DNA of 10,688 bases, from positions 1-10,688 of the forward strand of contig JAUVFC010000038.1 of NCBI GenBank assembly GCA_030594505.1. The letters are read 5' to 3'. The first letter of the stretch is position 1; each line of letters opens with the position of its first letter. Of this stretch, positions 5,876 through 10,688 are shown in pieces. Source of the stretch: Desulfobacterales bacterium (GTDB lineage: Bacteria > Desulfobacterota > Desulfobacteria > Desulfobacterales > C00003106). A program made the position numbers and the translations under genes. The notes beneath the pieces were generated by a model. That model did no database searches and was not told where the DNA came from. It was given only the letters and a program-made list of their open reading frames with translations.

Positions 5876-7144
5876 ATGACAGAGATTATCGACGTAAGGG
5901 GAAGGGAAATTCTCGATTCCAGAGGAAACCCAACCGTGGAGGTTGATATTTTGCTCAGTTCCGGGGCAACAGGACGAGCTGCCGTTCCTTCCGGAGCCTC
6001 AACCGGCACAAGGGAGGCGCTGGAACTCCGGGACAAACGTCTTAAACGTTATGGAGGCAAAGGGGTTACCAAGGCAGTAGAAAATATTAACAAAATTATT
6101 ACGCCGAAAATCATCGGACTGGATGCCGCCGACCAGGTTGCCCTGGACAATTTTCTCATCTCCCTGGATGGCACCCCGAATAAATCGAAGCTCGGAGCCA
6201 ACGCCGTCCTTGGGGTCTCGATGGCCGCAGCCAGAGCAGCAGCCGAAGCTTTGGGCCTGCCGCTATACAGATATATCGGAGGAATTAACGCACGTCTCCT
6301 TCCTGTTCCAATGATGAATATTATCAACGGTGGCGCTCATGCGGCAAACAACCTCGATATCCAGGAGTTTATGATCGTCCCGGTCGGGGCCGCATCTTTC
6401 AGCGAGGCCCTTCGTATGGGAGTAGAGATCTTTCACAAGCTTAAGGCGGTATTGAAAAAATCGGGGCACAACGTGGCAGTGGGAGATGAAGGAGGGTTTG
6501 CGCCTGATCTTTCCTCCAACGAAGAGGCGCTCCGGTTCATTATGACCGCTATTAACGAAGCAGGCTATAAACCTGGACAAGATATTTTCCTTGCCCTGGA
6601 TTCGGCCGCCAGCGAATTTTACAATCAGGGGGAGTATGTCCTGAAGGCTGAAGAAGCTAAAAAAATGAATTCAGCAGCCATGATCGACTACTATGAAAAG
6701 CTTGTTTCCGATTATCCGATCATTTCCATAGAGGATGGTTTGGCCGAACAGGATTGGAAAGGGTGGGCAATGATGACGGAACGTCTCAGCGAAAAGATTC
6801 AGATTGTAGGCGATGACATCTTTGTTACCAATCCGGCGATATTCAAAGAAGGGATCGAAAAGGGGATCGGAAACGCCATATTAATAAAGTTAAACCAGAT
6901 CGGTACGGTGACTGAAACACTTGAGACTATTACAATGGCAAAAGAGGCCGGATATAATACGGTCATTTCACACCGGTCCGGAGAAACCGAAGACACTTTT
7001 ATCTCTGATCTATCTGTTGCGGTAAATGCAGGACAGATCAAGACCGGCTCAGCATCAAGAACTGATCGTGTCGCCAAGTACAACCAGCTTCTCAGGATTG
7101 AAGAAGAACTGGAAGAGTCGGCCTGTTTTCCAAAAAAAACATAA
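5876..7144 (+). CDS. eno: Enolase (phosphopyruvate hydratase)
   Basis: Enolase interconverts 2-phosphoglycerate and phosphoenolpyruvate in glycolysis and gluconeogenesis, in the cytoplasm, with two Mg ions per site. The 422-aa protein has every family landmark: IIDVRGREILDSRGNPTVEV at the start, PSGASTGTREALELRD, MMNIINGGAHAANNLDIQEF, GDEGGFAPDLSSN (E205, the catalytic acid/base position), SIEDGLAEQDW, LIKLNQIGTVTETLE (K338, the catalytic Lys), VISHRSGETEDTFISDL (H366, R367) and KTGSASRTDRVAKYNQLLRIEEEL. The ATG has a strong GGGAGGA Shine-Dalgarno at the right distance; upstream in-frame codons are not needed. It probably shares a transcript with dksA and the PHP gene. The 3' end carries an A8 run (7132-7139) just before the stop, with no apparent effect on the reading frame. 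Confidence 0.98.
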   Translation: MTEIIDVRGREILDSRGNPTVEVDILLSSGATGRAAVPSGASTGTREALELRDKRLKRYGGKGVTKAVENINKIITPKIIGLDAADQVALDNFLISLDGTPNKSKLGANAVLGVSMAAARAAAEALGLPLYRYIGGINARLLPVPMMNIINGGAHAANNLDIQEFMIVPVGAASFSEALRMGVEIFHKLKAVLKKSGHNVAVGDEGGFAPDLSSNEEALRFIMTAINEAGYKPGQDIFLALDSAASEFYNQGEYVLKAEEAKKMNSAAMIDYYEKLVSDYPIISIEDGLAEQDWKGWAMMTERLSEKIQIVGDDIFVTNPAIFKEGIEKGIGNAILIKLNQIGTVTETLETITMAKEAGYNTVISHRSGETEDTFISDLSVAVNAGQIKTGSASRTDRVAKYNQLLRIEEELEESACFPKKT

Positions 7145-7177
7145 AAAACACTTTTGGTACGAACCCACCGAGTCTAT

Positions 7178-7208
7178 GAATGATGGGGCTTGAAACGCCT
7201 CCTCATTC
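7178..7208 (+). terminator. Stem-loop after eno, possible terminator
   Basis: gaatgatgggg (7178-7188) pairs with cctcctcattc (7198-7208) with one mismatch and one G-U pair, around a 9-base loop. It lies 34 bases past the eno stop. No T run follows, so it is not a classical intrinsic terminator; it may protect the 3' end or act with another factor. Confidence 0.3.
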
Positions 7209-7395
7209 AAGACCCGGTCGATTGTATCACTCCATCATCTTCGTAATTGGCATCCTTGTTGCTTATCCTGTAGAATAACTCCCCATCAAGTCATCTTCAT
7301 CCCTGTGCCGAACTAATGCCGGAATTACAGGCGGCTTGTTGGACAAATGGATTGCTTGTGGGCCTTAATATGTACAGTTTACCATACAGGTTAAG

Positions 7396-7426
7396 TTGCG
7401 AGGTGTTGGCTCTAAGTTCTTATAAT
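7396..7426 (+). promoter_or_regulatory. Possible promoter for the HMA-like gene
   Basis: A perfect -10 box TATAAT (7421-7426) is preceded by TTGCGA (7396-7401) at a long spacing of 19 bases. The -10 is convincing and the -35 is not. A start near 7433 would put the 7440-7483 hairpin at the very 5' end of the transcript. Confidence 0.35.
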
Positions 7427-7439
7427 TTAATACTATTCT

Positions 7440-7483
7440 GCCCTAACTCCTTCTGTTTCGGGACAACAGAGTTATTGTAGGGC
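7440..7483 (+). promoter_or_regulatory. Leader hairpin upstream of the HMA-like gene
   Basis: gcccta (7440-7445) pairs with tagggc (7478-7483), aact (7445-7448) with agtt (7470-7473), and ctgt (7453-7456) with acag (7466-7469), with loop ttcgggaca. The layered pairing suggests a folded RNA just after the putative start site. It matches no riboswitch I know and could simply stabilise the 5' end. Confidence 0.35.
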
Positions 7484-7564
7484 TTAGCATACACAAACGG
7501 AGTGGACAAGATTTGTGATCGAGCAAAAACTGAAACAATTGTGGAAAAAATGGAGATACAAAAG

Positions 7565-7969
7565 ATGATGACTGAAAAAGCAAGCGAAAAAACAAAATCT
7601 ACGAGCAGCCCTCAACTTAAGAATACTCTGAATTTGGTAAGTCCTCAACACCCGACAAATACCATAAGATGGCCACGTTCTAAACAATTCATTAATGGAG
7701 AAAGGGTCATCACGATAGAGCTGATGATAAAAGAGATAACCAACAGCAACGATTGGACCACCCTGGCAACCACCCTGGCAAAAATCATCGGCGTCCGGAA
7801 GTTTCGGATTCATCCTAAAGAAGGGATGATCAAACTGCGATTCAATCAAGAACAGATCAACCTTACAAAGCTCCAATATATTCTTACGAATCATGGATAC
7901 GACATAAAGCCTGCTTCTGCATCAGAGCATACAAAGCAAGAAGCAGTATTCCCTCCAAAATCGATTTAA
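7565..7969 (+). CDS. Small protein with an HMA-like domain lacking the CxxC metal site
   Basis: I cannot assign a function. The C-terminal half (about residues 48-114 of 134) has the beta-alpha-beta-beta-alpha-beta pattern of heavy-metal-associated domains: VITIELMIKEIT, WTTLATTLAKIIGVRKFRIH, GMIKLRFNQEQI, and LQYILTNHGYDI. The GV after the first helix and the GY near the end are typical. The loop that normally carries CxxC reads TNSND, and the protein as started here has no cysteine, so metal binding in the usual way is unlikely. The first 45 residues are polar, rich in Lys, Ser and Thr, and probably disordered. I chose ATG 7565 because GGAGA (7552-7556) lies 8 bases upstream. The frame extends to a GTG at 7502 that has no well-placed SD, and to an ATG at 7550. 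It converges on the ParA-like gene with a 31-base gap. Confidence 0.6.
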   Translation: MMTEKASEKTKSTSSPQLKNTLNLVSPQHPTNTIRWPRSKQFINGERVITIELMIKEITNSNDWTTLATTLAKIIGVRKFRIHPKEGMIKLRFNQEQINLTKLQYILTNHGYDIKPASASEHTKQEAVFPPKSI

Positions 7970-8000
7970 AAAAGCGGTCGAAACCCATAGCCGGCTTCCT

Positions 8001-8969
8001 TCAGACGGATGTATTTTTGATCACGCTGTCCGCCAGTTTCCTTATTGACTGAAAAACGGGTGAATTTCCGGCCTCCAGGAGTAAAGGGGTCCGGGTAAGG
8101 ATCGGTCTGGTCAAATCAGTCCCCCTGGGAATCGTGCCCATAAAATGAAGGTTGATTGAAAGAGATTTGCGGGCCATTTCCGCTATTACATTAAAAGCCG
8201 CTTCAGCTTTGTGGACAAGGCTTTCCTCCATTATCAAAATACCTGCTTCTCGACAACCCGCATCCTCGCAAAGTTGCTTGATCAGCAAATATGCCCTTAA
8301 TAATTCTTCCGAATTGACAGTTACGGAAACTATTAAAAAGGGATTCATAAAAGAAATTATTTTCTTAATCTTAAAGATGTCATGTGGCGCGTTTATGATT
8401 AGAAAATGATATTCCCTGCTCAACCTGTTTAAAATTGAATGGCAATCAGCAGAACCAAAGTCTCTATCCCAAAAAACGGCCTTTATCTTTTTACGATCAC
8501 CAATTGAAATATCCATTAATTTTAGTGTCTCAGGGACTCGGAGCAATGGCGACGCCGCCGGCAACCTGCCCGTTAATGAGTATGCGCTTTCTGTGTCGGT
8601 CGATTCCGGGGAAAGAGATCCCATGAGAAAAAAGGTGTTAGGCAATTCAGCGGTGGTCTCGATTAGCCCAACGGAAAAGCTCTTTCTTGCCAACTCGAGA
8701 GCCAGGTTACAGGCAAGAAAGGATTTCTCCGCAAAAAGGCTGTTTGAATAAAGGAGCAAGCATAAGTTCTGATTGACTTTAGCGGTGGGAATCGTCTTTT
8801 CGGCTTCTTTTTTTCGTGTAGTATCATCAGGCAAAGTGGTGATTTCACCAACATCGGCCTGGAACTTTTTTATAGCAGGCTTTTTTGGTTTATCCGAAGG
8901 CCTTTGCCGGGACAGGAAAAAATGAGATACCTCTTCTATTCCTCTTGCCGATTTTTTTCCGTTTCCCAT
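8001..8969 (-). CDS. Degenerate ParA/MinD-like protein
   Basis: The 322-aa protein has a charged, probably disordered N-terminus (1-65) and then a ParA/MinD-type fold without its catalytic signatures. Where KGGxGKT is expected there is SNSLFAEKS (75-83), keeping only the final Lys-Ser. The following helix (FLACNLALELARKSFSVGLIE) matches ParA, but the strand lacks the usual DxDP. The Walker B strand YHFLIINAPH (187-196) has Asn193 in place of Asp. Later strands (FLIVSVTVNSEELLRAYLLI and IMEESLVHKAEAAFNVIAEM) resemble MinD/FlhG proteins, and FMGTIPRGTDLTRPILTRTP resembles the MinD G-x-I-P-x-D segment. It probably does not hydrolyse ATP and may act as a regulator or scaffold. It lies 48 bases downstream of the ParA-CBM48 gene on the same strand, likely cotranscribed. 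No clear SD precedes the ATG at 8969. Confidence 0.7.
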   Translation of the reverse strand: MGNGKKSARGIEEVSHFFLSRQRPSDKPKKPAIKKFQADVGEITTLPDDTTRKKEAEKTIPTAKVNQNLCLLLYSNSLFAEKSFLACNLALELARKSFSVGLIETTAELPNTFFLMGSLSPESTDTESAYSLTGRLPAASPLLRVPETLKLMDISIGDRKKIKAVFWDRDFGSADCHSILNRLSREYHFLIINAPHDIFKIKKIISFMNPFLIVSVTVNSEELLRAYLLIKQLCEDAGCREAGILIMEESLVHKAEAAFNVIAEMARKSLSINLHFMGTIPRGTDLTRPILTRTPLLLEAGNSPVFQSIRKLADSVIKNTSV

Positions 8970-8984
8970 TGAGGATAGCTTAAA

Positions 8985-9015
8985 GACTTTTTAAGACCTT
9001 TGTAAAACCATCAAA
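8985..9015. repeat. Interrupted arm of the 3100-3252 repeat family
   Basis: gacttttt...gtaaaaccatcaaa equals the reverse complement of the 3231-3252 arm (tttgatggttccgtaaaaag and on) with about 9 extra bases (aagaccttt) and small differences. It occupies most of the 48-base gap between the two minus-strand genes. The match is partial and could be coincidental in AT-rich sequence. Confidence 0.4.
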
Positions 9016-9017
9016 GA

Positions 9018-10103
9018 TTACACATTGATAATAGAATTTACACCTCCGAAAAGATCATCATCTGTTTTAGCGTTTACCGGATCAGGAACCCAATGGCCGT
9101 CAACCAGGTATTTATATTGGTAAGAGCCCTGCCTGAGCCAGAGGGCCTTCTGCCATAGCGGCTTGTCCTGGGAGTGAGTTAAATGAAGACTCTCCGGCGC
9201 CCAACCATTAAAATCGCCCGCAATCTGGACCATAGCGTCCTCCGGCGCCTCTAATGTGAACACAATTTCCTTTTCCACCGGCTCCCTGACGGGCCTTCCG
9301 ACTTCCAAAACCGACTCAAGGGCTGAAACTCTGGGCTTTAGCTTTATTTCAGCTTCTCCGCATAGGAATTCCTCGGTTAGTTCTTGATAGTCGTGGAAGC
9401 CGATGCAGTGCTTATCATATTCTGTTATAGGCATTCCTTGACCGGCAGCTTCTCTTAAACGGGTGCATGTATTGATAGCGGTCTTAAAGCAGTGTTCAGG
9501 AAAATCGGCTTTCAGCTTCTCCGCCACACTCCTGCTGAATTTGGTCCTGCGATCAATGTTTGTTGCCAGAATCTTTACGGAGAGTTCATGTCCCGCCTTT
9601 TCTGCAACGAGCCGGATGGTTTCCAGAAGCTTGCCTAACCCGTGGAGCGCAAAGGAGCTGGAGTCGACCGGGATTATTACTTCCCCGGATGCCATCAGCC
9701 CATTAAAAGTCAAAAGCCCTACACTGGGAGGACTGTCAATGATGAGATAGTCGTAATTGTTCTCAATATCCTCAATACACCTGGCAAGTTTATACTCCCG
9801 CTCCGGGACGCCGGCCATTACCTGCTCAAAAGCGCTCAAGACGACATTGCTGAAAACAGCGTCCAGATTCTTTCTCAAGTTCTGGATGGCCTTATTTATC
9901 GGAATTTTACCTAATAAGACCTCATAGACGCTTTTTTCTATCTGGTCAGGGTTTACCCCCAGTCCCATTGCTGAATGTCCTTGCGGGTCCAGGTCGATCA
10001 GGAGGACTTCCCTGCCCTCTCCTGCCAGACAACTGGCCAAGTTTATCGCGGTCGTTGTTTTGCCACATCCACCTTTTTGATTAACCAGAGCAATTTTCCT
10101 CAT
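9018..10103 (-). CDS. ParA-type ATPase fused to a C-terminal AMPK-beta/CBM48-like glycogen-binding domain
   Basis: ParA-family ATPases dimerise on ATP, usually bind DNA non-specifically, and position cargo such as plasmids, chromosomes or carboxysomes. Residues 1-250 are a complete ParA: the deviant Walker A KGGCGKT (K10 signature Lys, K15), LLIDLDPQGHSAMGLG (D37, D39), Walker B YLIIDSPPSVG (D123) and IPVDSSSFALHGLGKLLETI. A linker (about 251-278) leads to an 80-residue beta domain with the CBM48/AMPK-beta pattern: VQIAGDFNGWAPESLHLT (W301), LWQKALWLRQGSYQYKYLVD (K331), GHWVPDP (W338) and GGVNSIINV (N356). The W, K, W and N positions correspond to the glycogen-contacting residues of that family. 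I chose ATG 10103 because a purine-rich SD with a G7 run lies just upstream; upstream ATGs lack one. No ParB-like gene is adjacent. An Ig-like domain with another ligand remains possible. Confidence 0.88.
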   Translation of the reverse strand: MRKIALVNQKGGCGKTTTAINLASCLAGEGREVLLIDLDPQGHSAMGLGVNPDQIEKSVYEVLLGKIPINKAIQNLRKNLDAVFSNVVLSAFEQVMAGVPEREYKLARCIEDIENNYDYLIIDSPPSVGLLTFNGLMASGEVIIPVDSSSFALHGLGKLLETIRLVAEKAGHELSVKILATNIDRRTKFSRSVAEKLKADFPEHCFKTAINTCTRLREAAGQGMPITEYDKHCIGFHDYQELTEEFLCGEAEIKLKPRVSALESVLEVGRPVREPVEKEIVFTLEAPEDAMVQIAGDFNGWAPESLHLTHSQDKPLWQKALWLRQGSYQYKYLVDGHWVPDPVNAKTDDDLFGGVNSIINV

Positions 10104-10196
10104 CGTTCTTCCCCCCCTCATAATTGATGGTTTCCGGTTGATATGTTTCATAACTTGGTCTTCGTGCCAGGATTCCAACTATTCGCGGTCGAGATT

Positions 10197-10239
10197 GCTA
10201 AACACGGTTTTATTTAGCGGCCTAAACGCTTGAGCTCAA
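10197..10239. promoter_or_regulatory. Small hairpin and 10-bp palindrome in the parA leader
   Basis: gctaaa (10197-10202) pairs with tttagc (10213-10218), and ttgagctcaa (10230-10239) is a perfect palindrome. Both lie 95-135 bases upstream of the ParA start, between it and the likely promoter, so an operator or leader structure is possible. No known binding site is recognised. The rest of 10179-10311 shows no gene. Confidence 0.25.
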
Positions 10240-10311
10240 AAAGATCACAGAAGGAAAAGAAGTCTCTTCGTAACAGGTGCCGGCGAGGTAGTGACAAAAA
10301 CATACTCTTTA

Positions 10312-10453
10312 GAGGCAGTTTCAAAACATCCCATTTTGCCCAATTTCTGCGTCAGGCTCAGATTTTAATCCTCGAAATACCCAAAGTATTCCTGCGGTTA
10401 AAATCTTCGCCTTTCTTGACCTTGGACAAAATTGAACATTTTGAAACTACCTC
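10312..10453. repeat. 142-bp full-length hairpin element (MITE-like)
   Basis: The two halves are near reverse complements end to end. gaggcagtttcaaaa (10312-10326) pairs with ttttgaaactacctc (10439-10453), attttg with caaaat further in, gattttaa with ttaaaatc, and aatac-ccaaa-gtatt (10376-10390) closes the centre. Its terminus differs from those at 1-131 and 3100-3252, so it is a third repeat family. A 76-codon frame crosses it but looks non-coding. It lies directly downstream of a strong minus-strand promoter. Confidence 0.8.
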
Positions 10454-10462
10454 TTTATAAAA

Positions 10463-10490
10463 AGTATAACAGAAAAATATTGTGTGTCAA
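10463..10490 (-). promoter_or_regulatory. Strong sigma70-like promoter toward the ParA-CBM48 gene
   Basis: On the minus strand TTGACA (10485-10490) is a perfect -35 box, followed by a 16-base AT-rich spacer and TATACT (10463-10468), a near-perfect -10 box. Transcription would start near 10456, at the outer edge of the 142-bp hairpin, and reach the ParA start after about 350 nt. It could instead make a short hairpin RNA. Confidence 0.6.
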
Positions 10491-10496
10491 GGATGA

Positions 10497-10528
10497 ACCA
10501 CATACAAGATGTTGTAGTGGTGGTTTTT
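10497..10528 (+). terminator. Hairpin followed by five T residues
   Basis: accac-a-tacaa (10497-10507) pairs with ttgta-gtggt (10512-10521) around the loop gatg, a 10-bp stem with one bulged A. Then come GG and T5 (10524-10528). It has the form of a + strand intrinsic terminator, but no + strand gene leads into it. It lies just upstream of the minus-strand promoter and might insulate it. Confidence 0.45.
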
Positions 10529-10688
10529 GGCTATTTCCATAATTGAGGGAAATAGATGTCGCTTAAGGTCTTATTGATATGGAAACCCCAAGGCCCCTTA
10601 TGGGATAGAGGGTATTCCGAAAATAGATATCCCACCATCTTTTTCTGTCCCATAGGCTCTGTATACACGATGGACGCAAAGCAGGCGG
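10529..10688. other. Structured noncoding end of the window
   Basis: ctatttcc (10531-10538) pairs with ggaaatag (10548-10555). A longer stem joins 10597-10608 with 10645-10656, ten bases of which (tatgggatag and ctgtcccata) pair with a single G-U. Inside it gggtat (10610-10615) faces atatccc (10627-10633). No gene is seen. It may be a further repeat or a structured RNA cut by the window edge. Confidence 0.35.

Larger units (their letters stand above)
7145..7564. other. Noncoding spacer between eno and the HMA-like gene
   Basis: No frame in these 420 bases looks like a gene. Apart from the post-eno stem-loop it holds a weak promoter-like sequence and a leader hairpin, listed separately. The middle part, about 7210-7390, shows no repeat or recognisable gene remnant in any frame that I could read. 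Confidence 0.5.

Noticed and set aside
7502..7564. N-terminal extension of the HMA-like protein to the GTG at 7502
   Set aside because: No SD is suitably spaced before the GTG, whereas ATG 7565 has GGAGA eight bases upstream.
9018..10103. Plasmid or chromosome partition ParA with a parB/parS locus
   Set aside because: No ParB-like gene or parS-like palindrome cluster is adjacent, and the C-terminal CBM48-like domain points to another role.
10230..10460. 76-codon + strand frame
   Set aside because: It consists largely of the 142-bp palindromic repeat and has no SD or family signature.

Overview
The window carries about ten protein genes of an ordinary bacterial chromosome, mostly core functions, with short repeats packed into the spacers. 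Gene content (aspartate oxidase for NAD, a UbiE/MenG quinone methyltransferase, DnaJ, a short DksA, a PHP phosphoesterase, enolase), moderate GC by eye, and many hairpin-type dispersed repeats suggest a Gram-negative anaerobe, perhaps of the Desulfobacterota. That placement is an inference from style and gene set; there is no rRNA or other decisive marker.

Layout. 1-131 is most of a hairpin-forming repeat. nadB (267-1904, +) follows, and its last four codons and stop lie inside a second, internally deleted copy of the same repeat (1890-1957). That copy abuts the stop codon of a small two-helix membrane protein (1958-2227, -). A 30-bp direct repeat separates this gene from ubiE/menG (2361-3071, -). 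The ubiE-dnaJ divergent spacer is a mosaic: an inverted-repeat element (3100-3252), a G-quadruplex-like hairpin (3258-3309), and a remnant of an ABC-transporter ATPase Walker A region whose stop overlaps the dnaJ start (TGATG). dnaJ (3374-4474), then dksA (4616-4978), a PHP phosphoesterase (4975-5847) and eno (5876-7144) run on the + strand; the last three look like one operon.

The right third is less ordinary. A small cysteine-free protein with an HMA-like fold (7565-7969, +) converges on a two-gene minus-strand unit: a ParA-type ATPase fused to a C-terminal AMPK-beta/CBM48-type glycogen-binding domain (9018-10103), followed by a ParA/MinD-like protein with decayed nucleotide-binding motifs (8001-8969). 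A strong sigma70-like promoter (10463-10490, -) could drive this unit through a leader containing a 142-nt near-perfect hairpin (10312-10453).

The best candidate for an undescribed system is the ParA-CBM48 protein with its degenerate ParA-like partner. One possible reading is an ATPase that positions glycogen or another alpha-glucan body, as ParA relatives position plasmids and carboxysomes. This is a hypothesis from domain content and adjacency only. The second theme is how far small hairpin repeats have shaped gene ends here: the nadB stop, the neighbouring TAG, the dnaJ leader and the parA leader.
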